Origin: Atrichornis clamosus
Lineage: Eukaryota; Chordata; Aves; Passeriformes; Menuridae
Direction of reading: 5' to 3'
Length of the DNA: 64,000 nt
Assembly (NCBI GenBank): GCA_013400975.1
Contig: WBMZ01010855.1
Coordinates: forward strand, 1-64,000
The notes beneath the pieces were generated by a model. It did no database searches. It saw only the letters and a list, made by a program, of their open reading frames with translations, and was not told the origin of the DNA. Shown here piece by piece: positions 39,430 to 51,957 of this stretch. How positions within the stretch are numbered: the stretch's first letter is position 1; every line of letters starts with the position of its first letter. Both the position numbers and the translations under genes were made by a program.

Positions 39430-39790
39430 GCGTGCATGACAATTACATCCAGTACAATACAAAATGTTAATTACGAAATTTCAAGAAATTAATGCTGATT
39501 AGCAGCTGTGTGTGTGTGACCTAAATACATCTATTGCCTATCTTTATTCATAATATACAGTTTATTGTTGATAAAGTAATGGCTGAATGGTGGGCTGGCC
39601 CATGAGTGTCATAGCTAAAGACTGAGGCCTGATCTGTAAATCGTCTGAAATTTGTTGGCATCTGTTTTTTGTGGAATTTATACGGATGGGGAAGATGAAT
39701 AGCAGTCTGAGCTATCCCTTTTACAACTAAACTCATAGATATTATTGATAATTCATATTGCTTTTATTATTTGGTCATAAAAATGGACCT
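39430..39790. promoter_or_regulatory. Candidate conserved AT-rich element upstream of exon 4
   Basis: About 360 bp of complex AT-rich sequence with closely spaced homeodomain-type cores (TTAATTACGAAA near 39464, AATTAATGCTGATTAG near 39487, GATAATTCATATTG near 39746), lying 2 kb before exon 4. It lacks simple repeats and coding frames. The motif density resembles developmental non-coding elements, but conservation was not checked. Confidence 0.25.
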
Positions 39791-41516
39791 AATGCTTGTT
39801 GGTTTTAAAACACCTACTAGCGCTGCTTTCTCTCTCCATCTTGCAAAATATAAGACAAGGCCGAAGCTTAAATTAAAATCCTCAGGTTCTTATCTCTTTC
39901 CCACAGGAAAGCAAATCTGTGTTGAAAACCGTAAAATTAAGAGGAGAGCAAGGATAGCATAATTTAGCAAAAATTCATGGCACCAGATTCTGAGCTATAT
40001 GACTGGAGGGATAGGTCAGACATTAAGAAGATACCGCCTGCTAATGCAAGTTCCTTAAGGTGGTGCTCTGGAAACAAGGAAAGCGGAAAATGCTGCACTG
40101 GTTCCTGTTTGCTCCCTCTCCTCTACTCCTACCTGCCTTAACAATAAATAGAGTTGTCCAGTTAATAACCCGTCTGCTTCCAGAAGTCCAGAGAAATCAT
40201 GGACTTGTGCACGGAACTGTGTCCTAACATCTGTTTTGTGCCAGGATTTCTATAGTGAACTCAATGAAAATTAATTTCCTTGGGCTCTAAAATTATTTTT
40301 TTCTTAATTCCTTATGTATGATAGGCTGTCCTTGCTGTCAGTGTGTCTGTCTGAAGGACAGCTTTATTATTTTTTTAAATTTTATCAGAAACCTGATAAT
40401 TTGTTCCATAATTATTTGTGCTAAGGGGCAGGGTAAAGCGGCAGGGTACGAATGAGGAGTGCCTGTTACATGCTGGGATCGTCACTATGGCTCGTCCCAC
40501 CATGGAAAGAGCAACTTGTGTTTCAAGCAGCATTAATAGGGCAGGATTTCATCGGGACGGAGGAGTTCCATTGTCTTGCAGCCTTGATCTAAGAGCCCAG
40601 TTTTGGGCAGCATCCTTCCGTCATGCTGCCTGCCTCCTCCCCTGTGCCTCTGCAGGAAGTGCTGATGGGAAGTGTGTGTCTTGGCCTGCATGGATATCTC
40701 CTTATGGCACTTTACAGGACCCTCTCGGGAGTTTGTAGCACTTGGAGTTCTCCTTGGCACGATGTAGCGAGAGGTCTCCCCTCTAACTGACCCCTTTGAG
40801 AGTCCGTTGCCAACCACGTATATATGAAAGCAGACTTTTAAGGGTGACCTTTTAGTTACCTGGTAGACAGACCAAGAGTTTTCAACCAGAGTTTGTAATA
40901 TTGCAGGAGACAAACCTTCTGTATCCTCTAGTGATGGCAGGGGTTTGTCCCAGCTGCACTGTGCCATGGCCATGCAGGAGAGCAGTGGAGAGGAGGAGTG
41001 AAGTTGATGAAGCTCGTGTTGCTCTTAAGGCTGGATATATGGCAGACCTGCACTTTAAGCCAGTTTTTTGTCGATGCTGTAACCAAACGGTGTTTTCAGC
41101 ACTGCTGCTGACTCTGCCGTCCTTAGGTCGCAGCCCTTGGTGCACAGTGCCTGCCTGCCCAGCACGTTGCTCCTCCTGCCCTGCCGCTCTCCATTTGCCG
41201 TTTCCGCAGCCCTGTCTCCATGTCTCCCAAATGCTTTTCTTCCTGCTCCCAGTCCCCACCTATTTCCCTGCATTTCCTCAATATCTGCATCCCTCTTTGG
41301 GCGCCAGTGGTTTGAGGATGCCGATTCTGGCAGCAAACCTGGTTTCCATCCACTAGTCCCAGTGTCATGTCTGTCCATCTGTTTCCCCCGTTTCAGTAAT
41401 GCAAATACTTAAAAATAGCATTTGGGAAATGGCATTTGCTTGGGGTTTTTTTTCAATGCAGAGCCTCACCTCACTAACACCATTTAATTTAATTAATTTT
41501 TGTTCTTCTCTTGCAG

Positions 41517-41649
41517 TCAAACAAGGTGCCCGTGGTACAGCCTTCTCATGCGGTTCACCCCCTCACCCCTCTTATCACCTACAGCGATGAGCACTTTTCC
41601 CCGGGGTCACACCCGTCTCACATCCCCTCTGACGTCAGTTCCAAACAAG
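41517..41649 (+). CDS. LEF1: LEF1 exon 4 (residues 137-181)
   Basis: 133 nt between acceptor TTCTCTTGCAG and donor GTGAGC. It encodes [20 protein letters not shown] followed by [20 protein letters not shown] and SSKQ, a near-invariant LEF1 stretch. It forms part of the context-dependent regulatory domain and the region contacted by Groucho/TLE corepressors in the family. The exon enters in phase 0 and leaves with one base of a glycine codon. Confidence 0.97.
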
Positions 41650-44600
41650 GTGAGCCCATCCTTTCCCTGCTCTGTGCAGGGTGGTCCTTGTGCCCCCCAT
41701 GCTGCTCTCAGAGCTTTACTTGTGATATTTTAGAGGGAGGGTTCCAGGTGCATATGCCCATTTTCAGAAATGGTAATTCTGCCATGATGCTGATATTTAA
41801 CTTGGCTGCTTAAATTTTTATATGCTTTCTAGTGTGATAATTCAGGCTTGCTTTTCTCATTAAAGTCTTTCAAAATCTCGATAAACAACAGCCAGTCTTC
41901 ACCATCTCCTGTGGTGCCCAAGGCTTGCAGCATGCAGATGTAGAAAGGACAACCATCCTTCACCTTCCCAAAGCCAGGGGACAAGTACTTCAGTAGTTGT
42001 GTTATTGAAACCTTTTCCTTTTCACTTAAAATTGTATCTTATGTCCTTGTATTCTGGCTGTCTGTATTCTTCTGTATGTCAGTTGGCATAACCGAAGCAT
42101 TGCCCATAAAAATGATTTTGAGCCTGCACAAATTAAGGCTTTATGAACGTGAGAATTTTTAACCTTCTTGTGCTGGCTGCCTTCTAGAGAGAGCATCTTT
42201 TTAGATGTTTTTAGATGTCAGTTTTCTCTGCACCTCTAGGACTCCTTAAAGAAATCACAAAAGCCCCCTAGATCTACATCTGAGAATGTCAGACAAGCCC
42301 TGCTCCAGATCAGTCTGCAGGCCCCCAGGGGAGTGCTGGCAGTCTTTGAGATGTCAAGCCAAGCTTGTGCCAAGAGCTCCTGCCCAGCACCCAGGAGAAC
42401 GCAAGGGTTTCCTGGGAGAAGGGTGTGCTTGCTTGTATTGTGAGGCAGAAGCTGGAGAGGGATGTGATGGATGTTGGGGAGGTGCAAGCGGAGGACTGGC
42501 CCTGGCTATCACAGGTCTGAGCCAGGGTTTGGGTAAGCACCTGAGAAGAGGCCTGCATGAGAGAGCTGGTGGTGAGGAGAGGGAGTAGAGGGTTTACAAA
42601 GGCATTCACTGGATTCTGGATAGTTGGTGCCATGACTGGTTCTGGAGGGTGCCTCTTCCTGCCTCTTTCTGCACTTGCATGTCCCACGACGTGCTGTGAC
42701 ACCTCGTTGACAAGATCATGAAGCTCTGCTTTACCTGGGCACACATCCACATGCACAGTTGTCCCATTTATCTGATGAGATTTCCAGTCATCATTGTTCA
42801 GGGACAGATACTTTTTTTTGTACTGTCTTTCCCTGAATGCCTAGGTTATATTTTGGCTGTGCTATGCAGATAATAACATGGGCTAGATCAAGAAAATGCT
42901 GGAGCCTCTGGATCTGTGTGGTTTTTGCCGTTTGTTGGTTAGTTGTTTGGTTTTTTTAGGGAGGGGGAATACAAAAAGCACTCTGCCTGGAAAGCCTGGC
43001 CTGTAAATACATGTATAATATCTTTTTCAGACTTGGAAGAAGCAAATGGAGACCTCCTGTCCTCATTTGTCTTCCTCCTTTGCATCAGTGCGCAGGAGAA
43101 GGATATTCACACTTATTCCTTGAAATCCCAGGGGTGCCACGCGTTAAGAGAATGGGATTTCCACCTCTTGCTGAAGCTGGCTGCGACAGCTGGGGCACAA
43201 CCCACTGCTGCAGTTTGTGAGCTCAAGAGGTTTTTTGCTGACTGCATGCTGCATTTGCCCTTGTGCCCCATTTCTTTGCCTTTACCCTTTTTTGCCTTTA
43301 TTTTTGTATTCCTGTACTGCAGACCCCAATGGAACAACATCTGGTTTGTTGTTTCGGCTGCACATGCTCTTTTCTGATGCTTCTCTACCCTCTGCTCTGT
43401 CCAGCATCCCACCGGTCACGTCCCCATCCCTGAGCACAAGCCTGCCGAGGGGCTCTGCCAGGAGGCACAAAGCTCTTGCCCCTCTGGTGTTCCTGACTGG
43501 ACTCTTGATCCCTTTGCTCAGTGTCTAGCAAAGATGGGGGTGGATAATGCAGGCTGGAGACTACTGGTTTTCCCTGGGATGGTCTCCTTGATGTGTGTGA
43601 TCTTTCCATCCATACTCCCTGCGCCACTGGCGTGTGGGAGCAGCCGCAGTGAAGTAGCCCATGCAGTTGCTGCAAAGAGAGGATTTTTTCTTCCCTCAGG
43701 TCCTCTGCCAAACGCCTCCAACCATTGTTTCTGTTCTCGCCTCCCACTGTGGGTCTGGAACAAGGCACTGCCCTGGCACCCTAGCCCTGATTTCAGGGTG
43801 TCCTCCTCCCACTAAAATCCTGTGGACAGGGGGGTGCACAGCAGCTGGGCCTCAGCACTGCCTCTTGCACCCAAGGCACTTCAGGATGGACACGGAGCAC
43901 TGCCTTCCTAAAGGCAGTCACTTTATTTTATTTATTTAATTTTTATTAAATTTATTTAATTAATATTTATTTATTTTATATTTGTTCATTTATATTTTAT
44001 CTTTTCTTTTCTATTTTTAACCCTCTCAAGAGAACTTGCTTTGGAGAGCACTGGCTGTGTGATAGCTGTGTGTGCTCCTGCTGGGCATTAGGTGCTGGTA
44101 GCTCTCCGTAAGGGGGCAGAAGTTTTGGATTAGGAACAATAACTCCACATTAGTTAAGAGAGAGCAGTGTTGTTTTCATGGGTCAGAAATGCAGATTTTG
44201 GGGAAGGATGGGCCCACCTCCTTAGGCGGAATGTGGTCTGGCAGGAGGGCAAGGTCATGTCATCACTTCCAGGAGCATCAGTCATCACCAGACATGTGAG
44301 AGATGAGATGCTGGGCTTCTTTTTCACCTTGCTTGGTTTTTTAATTTTTTTAACCACTCAGAAAGAGTGTTCCCTCTCATGTAAAAGCCCTGAGAAATAC
44401 AAAGTGTTTCCTTTCCTGTCAACTACCAGCTGTTTTACACCTTTGAAAAGACAACTGGCCAGAAATTTGATCCTCACTCAGGTTGTGGTCGCAAGTCTGA
44501 AAATTTAGCTTTTTTGAGACAATAACACCACCAGTATTGCTTTCCATATTTTCCTGTGCACAGTCTTGACAGATATTCTTCAAATCTTGTAATTAAATTC

Positions 44601-45653
44601 AGAAGATTTAAATACAAACTGGGGAGGGGAATAAATCAGTAACATCAATCTATAAACTAAGTCTCAAGGTAGCACACACTCAGTCTTGGACCTTTGGAGG
44701 GTCACCACATAAATATTTAATACCCTTTTAAAGCAGCTGATTTAACATGTGAAGTAGACTTAACAATTCCTTCTGCTTCACTCCCTCTTCCCCAAACACA
44801 TTTAAATAAACCAATGTCTTTGTGGCCTCTGCAACTGTAATTCCATGTCTCCTGGGGGCACAAGGTTTAGGTGAAGAATGGAGACCACAGACCCTTTTGG
44901 GATGAGGATTAGCTTTAATCTTGAGGTGATTCTTGCAGTTGTAGGACTTTATGTTCTGGGGAATGTGAGCTGATGGATCATTCCTGATGGGACTCTTATT
45001 TTTCCATGAAATACTACCATTGCTAAACAGATTGACCTTGGAGCCCACAGGAGTCAACTTGATGAAGAGCTTAGTTGGAACTGGAGTGACAATTGGAAGC
45101 CAAATGAATCATATCAAGTGTGACCATTAGAGGCCTGAAAATGATTCTTAATTAACCACTGATCCTCTGTGGTAGCAAGTTTCCAAAATCTATGAATCCA
45201 TAAGGGAACCCGTGAAAATATAAAAGTAGAATTTACCTAATCTAATAGCTCTGCTGTGCTGCCTCTTTGACAACGCTTTATTTTCCCCTTGTTTCATGAT
45301 GTGTTAGAAGAGCTCCTCAGGATCCAGTCGGGTGTGGTGAGACCATTGAGAGGACAGTATTGCCTAATGCGCTTCTCAGGAGATCTAAACTTGCACAGGT
45401 CCTTACCCATACATTTATTGCCTCCTTCCACTTCGTTTTTTCTGGTATTTCCGTTCGAACTGCAACATCCTGTGCAAGTTGTTTTAAAGGTGGCATGTGG
45501 AGCCTTTTGCTTTTAACACTAACCAGGAAGGTGGTTATTTCTTACCCAGAGCACTAATTCCATTGTAGTGTTTGCCCTGTTAGCCAGGAACTGTAGGTCA
45601 CTTATGGAGTATTTTGAGGGGAAAGTCACCCATTCTTCTGTGTTCTTTAACAG
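41650..45653 (+). other. LEF1 intron 4
   Basis: 4,004 bp of unique intron sequence. The only clear landmark is the TTTA-rich block at 43922-44017. No gene or transposon is recognised on either strand. Confidence 0.85.
43922..44017 (+). repeat. TTTA-rich low-complexity block
   Basis: About 95 bp made almost entirely of TTTA, TTAAT and TTTAT units with hardly any G. It is a degenerate AT-rich simple repeat of the sort that varies in length between individuals and may act as a DNA-unwinding or matrix-attachment-like stretch; the latter is speculation. Confidence 0.85.
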
Positions 45654-45744
45654 GCATGTCCAGGCATCCTCCAGCTCCTGATCTCCCTACCTTCTATCCC
45701 TTGTCTCCAGGGGGGGTTGGACAGATAACACCACCTCTTGGCTG
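45654..45744 (+). CDS. LEF1: LEF1 exon 5 (residues 181-211)
   Basis: 91 nt between acceptor TTCTTTAACAG and donor GTAAGA. It encodes GMSRHPPAPDLPTFYPLSPG followed by GVGQITPPLG and the first two bases of a tryptophan codon. The proline-rich sequence is typical of the LEF1 central region. The donor position was chosen by phase: the exon ends after TG, and the next exon supplies G. Confidence 0.97.
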
Positions 45745-47975
45745 GTAAGATTTTTTAGTTTCTTTTCAGACAAAGGTGCATGTTTCATGCCATTTGCTAT
45801 GGTTGAATCAGTCGGAGCATTTATAAAATAGTAATAATGTCATTGCAGTAAGAAGTTGCTACTTTATTTTAGTTGAAAAGATCAAAAAATGTCGATGAAT
45901 TGAATCTGTTTTTTGAACACCTACAGAAATTCAAGTGTGTGTATTTCACTTTGAAGTCTATATATTTCTTGTGGCTCAGATTTGTGGCTTTTAGCTTTTG
46001 GAAAGATAGCAGAAAACAGTTCTCAAGGAATTAAATGTAAATTTTAATACACAAAATTGCAGTTGCTGAGGGAAGGGGAGGTAAGGAGGAACTTTGAAAT
46101 GTGTGTGTGGGGGGAAATCTTGAAACTGCCCCAAATGGAGAACAAACTTTTGTAGTCTGCTGCTTTTTACAGTTTCTGTATGGAGAGAAGCCTCTGTCAC
46201 TGAGAGATCTTGCTGCTCTTGCTAATACTAGCACTTTCATGATCTCTTGCTGCCACTCAGGGTGTCATTTTTCTTTTGGAGGAAATGTATTTTCATAGTA
46301 ATAGATTTGGCAGGGTGCTTTGTGTCTGCTTGGGGTAGATACGTACTTGCCTTCAGTTCTGTTGGAGCAGGAAATCAGGAAACCTGGCAACAATTTCAGT
46401 GCTTTAGAATCTGTATTGTGACTAGTCTGTGCCCACGCAATGAGAGATGCAGATTTTTTAGTTTTCTAATGTCTCCATGGGAGGGAAACATGATCCAGAT
46501 GACAACAGGCAGAGAAAGTAGAGAGCAGAAGACGGTGAAATGCTCTATTGCTGCCATATCTTTCAGGAAAGGCCACATGCCTTTTTGGAACAAATTACTA
46601 GCAGGTATCAAACTAAAATATGGAAGTATCTGACTATCTATTTTTTTAAATCTTTTTTTCTCCCCCCTCCTCCACATTTTGCTGCTCAACTGACTACTCA
46701 CTTACACTGTCACCAGGCAGTTGCTGGCATGCGTTTTCCAGATGTGGTCAGTCATTTCTTCTGAATGGTTTCTTGATGCAGAGGCTGGGGGGAGGGAAGA
46801 GGGACAAGAGAAAGAAGACGAGAGACAAGATCCAACCTTACAAGACTCGGGGATGTGCCCAGCAGCACTCACCAACAGTGGGACATACTCAGCTGTCCCC
46901 TATGCTATGGCTCCCTGCTGTGAGGTAGTGCTGTTGAGACTTCCTTTACCATTTTTTTTTAAATTTCCTCTTCCCTTTGAGCACTGCTCGTTTCCAATAA
47001 CATGCTCCAAATGTGAAACCCATGTCCTGAACCTTACAAAGGCCAGGTTCCATTTTTCCCCTCTGAGGGCTGACTGGGCAGTTGATATGCAACTGTTTGC
47101 ACAGGATTGATGTGTGTGGTGTCCTTCTGGCTGGTTCAGGTGTTTGGGCTGAGCTGGTGTTTGATCACCTTACCATCACGTGCTACTTCAGGGTGTTCAT
47201 CAGAGCCACAACTGAAACATTGCTAACTGAAAGGAACCAAAATATAGTGATGACAATAAAAACTAAAGACCTCAAATGACAGGCTGGTGACAAAACATTC
47301 TGTGTATGTGGGAGTGTAAAGGAGGTAAAAACTTCACACAAGCTTTTCTTACTGGGTTGCAAAGTTTGATCTTTAAGTAATAACATAGACTTGTGTCACT
47401 GTGGGTTTTTACTTGGTTGGGTTGGGGTTTTTTTGTCAAACAAATTTCTACTTTCTTGGAAAAGCTGTGCACTTGTACCTCACTATAGCATATGCTAATG
47501 GAGAGACTCCTAAGTTTTCAAAGACTTAATAAAACTGTTCAAAAGGCTTTCCAGCTTAATAATTCACCATCTGGTGTTCTTGTTCTGATCTACAGTAGAA
47601 CTATTTGGAATAAGATGCTTTTTTTCCTAAGAGCTCATTTAACAAATCTGATTCCAGTGCTTGTAAAGCTAGGTGAGAGAGGGATAGAGATAGAGGAGTG
47701 TGCATGTGTGTGTGTGTGTGTGCACTGGGGGAGGAAGGCTGGTTGTTTTGCTTTCCTTCCCAGTGGAAACTTAGGTTGGGGATTCTTCAGTAGCAAGGGA
47801 GAAAGTTCAAAGCATTTAAGTATTCATTAGTTCCGTTAGGAGAGCTCTTGAAAGGGTGAGCTCTTATTATTTACTTGTGACTAGTACTGAGTTCCCATCA
47901 AGAGCTTGTAACTCTAGAGTAACTATTGAATACCATATCGTATGATTGATGGGTTCCTTTCTTCTGTGACCTCAG
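45745..47975 (+). other. LEF1 intron 5
   Basis: 2,231 bp of unique intron sequence, including the TG run at 47702-47722. Nothing gene-like or transposon-derived is seen. Confidence 0.85.
47702..47722 (+). repeat. (TG)n microsatellite
   Basis: About nine consecutive TG units after GCA, ending in CAC. This is a short dinucleotide repeat, likely polymorphic. Confidence 0.85.
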
Positions 47976-48059
47976 GCAAGGTCAGCCTGTATATCCCATC
48001 TCGAGTGGATTCAGGCAGCCCTATCCATCCTCACTCTCAGTCGACCCTTCCATGTCCAG
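47976..48059 (+). CDS. LEF1: LEF1 exon 6, likely cassette exon (residues 211-239)
   Basis: 84 nt between acceptor GTGACCTCAG and donor GTAGGT. It encodes QGQPVYPISSGFRQPYPSSL and SVDPSMS. Its length is an exact multiple of three and both borders have the same phase, so skipping is in frame, joining residues GW directly to FSHHM. The matching exon is alternatively spliced in mammals and alters the context-dependent activation region (established knowledge). Skipping in this species is inference. Confidence 0.97.
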
Positions 48060-49915
48060 GTAGGTGTAGGAGGTGAATGACTGACTGGGGAGTAACTGCT
48101 GGCATTAGAGGGCAAGTTGCTCTTCTGCTTGTATCCTGGTCTGCCTTTGCTTGCTTTTCAGTCAGCTAAAACCTTATGCATACATTTTTATTTAACTTAT
48201 GTGTGTATTTACAGTTTGCCTGGATCCCACACTGGTCTCATTCAGCACCTTCTTGTCAGTCTCTGAAGTGTTGCAATGAGGAGCACCAGTGAATTGTCAA
48301 CAATTAATTGAGCTGTTTCATCTGAAATGAGTCATTAGTTCATTTCTAGATGCAACACATAGTGTGCATCCTTGGGTTTTGCTCATGCCAGTGTGCAACC
48401 AGGTGGATTGTCACTCTAGTCTGCATTCTCTACTTCCAATTTCAAAGTTGTTGGTAATTAGTCTTGAATCATTTAGGTAATGCTTTGTGTGGAAACTTGT
48501 TCTCAAGTAGGTATTTCATAGCCCAGAGCCACTAATGGCAGGGGATGCCAGCACAGTGTATTTGTACTGGTGTGTGAATCAGGCACTGTGTCTTTATGTT
48601 CAAGTGCAAGCAAGCAATGCTAATTGAGACTAGGCCATGACACACTCCAGACCTTCTGTGCTCTGCTTTTGCATTCTAAAGACAGCTTCTGCATCCTGTG
48701 CTTGGTGTACACAAGGTTGCAATACACTATTCTTGGGTTTTTTTCTGTGACCTGTAGAAGACTCATCTTCTTGCACAGGGATTTAAGGTGGGCCATTTGA
48801 GAAGTGGTGGGTCCTCTTACCTCTTTTTGTGTGGGTTTCTTTGGATTTTCACTGTCCCTTCACTTCTTTACAGGGGAATGAGAAGCATGTGCCTGTCAGG
48901 GTGATTGGGAAGAAACACATTCTTTCCACTTGATAAAATCAGTTGATTTGGTTACAGGGCTTTGTGTTTCCTTTATTTTGATGGCATGAAGGAAAAGGGC
49001 AACAAGGGGACTAGGGAATGGTGAAAGGAGAAGCTGGATGCTATTCCTTTGCCATCAATCATTCAGCAAAACTTTGGAGTATGAGCTTGCTTTTGATGTT
49101 AGCAGTACTTTCCACCAGTTTAAAATATAGCATGCAGGATTTCTGCTGCACTTGAGCTTGCAATGCTCAGCACCTTCAAGATCTGTCTCAGCTATTCTTG
49201 AGAATGACCTGGGTTAGTAGGGTGGGATGATTCAGTTACGGGTACTTTGGTTTTATTTTCCATTTTCCTTCTTGTACAAAGGAAAGGAAGTTTTAATTAG
49301 GACAAAAGTCTCTCCCTGCTCCCATCCTTCATCCAGGATGCAGGATTTTTAAGTTTATTTTAAGCATTTGAGGTAAGAATAGTGGGTTCAGGTGAAGTGA
49401 TGTTAAAATCTTTTACCTTAAGTACCTTGAAAAGTAAAGAGATTCCTTAGAGAGCCATCAGGGACTTCTTGAAAAGACTTCTTTTATTTTATTTGTTTCT
49501 GCATGGCAGTTTCCTCTTTTGCATTGGCTGGTGGTGGGTATTTCAAGAATGTTTTTATCTTGCTGTGGAAATACATTTTTTTGGTTAAGAAATGTGTATT
49601 TTTATTGCTAGTCAGTGCAACAGTACAAATATTAAATGTTTCTTGTTTGTAATGCTAAAACTGTTTGCCTGAAAGATAATAAAATAACTTCTCTACAACC
49701 AAAATGTTGACTGATTTTTTTTGTTGGTTTGTTTGTTTCTCTAGAATAAATGGGTTACAATGCACAAATTTTAGCCAAATATTTTTCATGCACTCTAAGA
49801 GTAGACTTCATTGCAAGCTCCATAGCATTTGCATTCTTGGAGTGCGCGTTGTGTCATATGTGTCTGATGCCTCTCTTCAGTAGGGTTACAGACCTTGCTT
49901 TGCTTTCTCTTTTAG
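48060..49915 (+). other. LEF1 intron 6
   Basis: 1,856 bp without recognisable repeats, genes or clear motifs. It ends in a pyrimidine-rich acceptor (TTTCTCTTTTAG). Confidence 0.85.
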
Positions 49916-50038
49916 GTTTTCGCATCACATGATTCCTGGTCCGCCAGGCCCTCATACAACTGGAATCCCTCACCCAGCTATTGTAACACCTCAAGTAAAA
50001 CAAGAACATCTGCACAACGACAGTGAGCTAATGCATGT
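49916..50038 (+). CDS. LEF1: LEF1 exon 7 with sumoylation motif (residues 239-280)
   Basis: 123 nt between TTTCTCTTTTAG and donor GTGAGT. It encodes [20 protein letters not shown] then [20 protein letters not shown] and H, with two bases of valine. VKQE around lysine 267 fits the sumoylation consensus and corresponds to a lysine known to be sumoylated in mammalian LEF1. The acidic/histidine stretch ([10 protein letters not shown]) differs slightly from mammals. This exon links the regulatory region to the HMG box. Confidence 0.97.
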
Positions 50039-50736
50039 GTGAGTTTGCCTTTCTGCACTAGCCCTTAATGAATACATGTGTGAGAACTAACTCTATCTGA
50101 AGAAGGGTCAAGGATGTTAAAAAAAAAAATGCCTTACATGACCTCTTTGAATTTTAACTCTTCTCCTATAACTAAAACAGGAACTGTGGGCTACTGGTTG
50201 GCAAAGGTAATGAGACATGAAGCCATTTTTCATTCCAGTCCAGCACTTCTAAGGTTTTGGCAACAGCCATCTTGATTCAGTCATAATCTGTCAACCTGTG
50301 AATGTTGTTTGAGTGTGGACTTAGGACCTTCTGCTGGAAAAGTTCTTACCTTCAAAATTTGCTACTAAAAAGCAGCCTCGTTGCTTAGTACTCAAAGGCA
50401 AAAGGCCTGGGAAGGAAGGGGATGAGAAGCTATCCTCCTGGCCATGGATGGCCTTTCAAAAAGACAATTTAGACAAGTGATGAGTTTGGAACAGATTCAC
50501 AGATTAAATGTTACTTGCTAGAGAATGTCAACCTGGCAACCTCCTTGGGTATTAAAGTAAATCAATTCTCTGAAAATATGTTAAAGCGGATGGGACATGA
50601 CCACAGAAATTCTCATTTTTACTACTTAAATGCTACTGTAACCACTGGTTAGTAATTTTCCACTGGATCTTTTTAGGTTGAAGGAAAATTAATGCTATTT
50701 TTCCCTTTCCCTTCCTTTTCCCACACCACGTTTTAG
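50039..50736 (+). other. LEF1 intron 7
   Basis: 698 bp of unremarkable intron sequence, ending in a strong pyrimidine tract before the acceptor CACGTTTTAG. No repeats or genes are seen. Confidence 0.88.
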
Positions 50737-50899
50737 GAAGCCTCAGCACGAACAGAGAAAAGAACAAGAGCCAAAAAGACCTCATATTAAGAAACCTCTA
50801 AATGCTTTCATGTTGTACATGAAAGAAATGAGAGCAAACGTTGTAGCAGAGTGTACTCTGAAAGAAAGCGCAGCTATCAACCAGATCCTTGGCAGAAGG
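50737..50899 (+). CDS. LEF1: LEF1 exon 8: first part of the HMG box (residues 280-334)
   Basis: 163 nt between CACGTTTTAG and donor GTATGT. It encodes [20 protein letters not shown] followed by [20 protein letters not shown] and [14 protein letters not shown]. This is helix 1 and most of helix 2 of the HMG box (box from about residue 297), the minor-groove DNA-binding domain that recognises CTTTGWW and bends DNA sharply. No key residue is missing. The exon ends in phase 0. Confidence 0.98.
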
Positions 50900-51295
50900 G
50901 TATGTACAGGAGGGTCTGTGTGTGCTCACATGTGCTGTGTGTTTCCCTTTAGTTGGATGTGAAGGCCGACTTTCTGCTTGAGGTGATAACTAACGTGCAG
51001 CTATCAAACTAGCTATGGAAGATAAAACATGCAACAAAAAAAAAGCAGCAGTATCTCGATTTTCTATTTTCAGCATTAGCAACATAATCAAATTGGTGTA
51101 TGTTCCACTCATGTTCTGGTGTCAGCAACTCAGGCATGAAATATCCTCAATCACATGTGGAAGGAGCGTTCAGATCATCCTCTGGCTCCTCCCTTAGGCT
51201 GGTTTCCATCAGAGCAAGAAGGGATCATTCAAAGAGGAACACTGGACGCCACTGGAGATGAAACTCAAAAGTGAATATATCATGGTCCAGTTGTA

Positions 51296-51422
51296 AAGTC
51301 ACGTAGGTTGGGAGGTACCCATGGAGGTTGTGTAGTCCAACATCTGCTCCGAGCAGGTCCGGTTACATTGGGCTGCTCAGGGACCTGTCCAGGCAAGTTT
51401 TGAATGTCTCTAAAGTCATCCG
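51296..51422 (-). mobile_element. CR1 LINE fragment, 3' region
   Basis: Contains the CR1 words GTAGGTTGGGAGGTACCCAT, TAGTCCAACATCTGCTC, CAGGTCCGGTTACATTGGGC and GTCCAGGCAAGTTTTGAATG in the antisense order seen at the 3' end of bird CR1s. The terminal tail is lost and about 125 bp remain. Boundaries are approximate. Confidence 0.75.
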
Positions 51423-51957
51423 CTGCGTACTGACAATCCTAGTATGTGTCCCAGAGCCCTGCTGAGAGCTGTTTGCTTCTGTGGCACTGTAGCCATGTTT
51501 TGTACTTTCCACGCCCAGAAAAAAACCTATGCAGGCCAACTCACAAAGTTTGTGTTCACTGTCAGTGTTATTCTTCAAGGGAAGGGAGCAGAGGTGAATG
51601 CCCATTTTGCAACTGACTCCCAGAAATGAGAAAAGAGGTGACTTTTGCATCAGTCTGAGTTTGAGTAGGGATTATTCAAAGCCCCAGTGAATGAATCTTT
51701 TTGATCACTGACCAACTGCAACTCTCCGAAAACCCTGTGCCTAAGTGGGAAGTCAGTACATGACCTGAAACTGCTCCTTTTATGTTACAGTCTGGAGACT
51801 TCCCCCTCCAAACAGAGCAGAAATCAATTGGTACTTGTCCTGGTTAGTGCAGCCTTCTACTTTCTTTGTTGCCTCCCCTTAAAGGACATCTTGGTGCTTG
51901 CCTTTTCCATGCCTTCATGCAAGTCTCTAGGATCATGTATGGGCCATTCATTTAAAA

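Larger units (their letters stand above)
3512..41516 (+). other. LEF1 intron 3 (38 kb)
   Basis: A single 38,005-bp intron from donor GTGAGT to acceptor TTCTCTTGCAG. I see no exon, second gene, tRNA or processed pseudogene on either strand; reading frames of up to 200 codons in GC-richer parts show no family resemblance. It holds one short CR1 fragment (30063-30305), a 20-bp tandem duplication (21688-21727), scattered poly-T runs (for example 3917-3932, 8729-8746 and 31320-31336) and several candidate regulatory segments listed separately. The remaining sequence appears ordinary unique intron DNA. An unrecognised alternative exon cannot be excluded. Confidence 0.85.
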
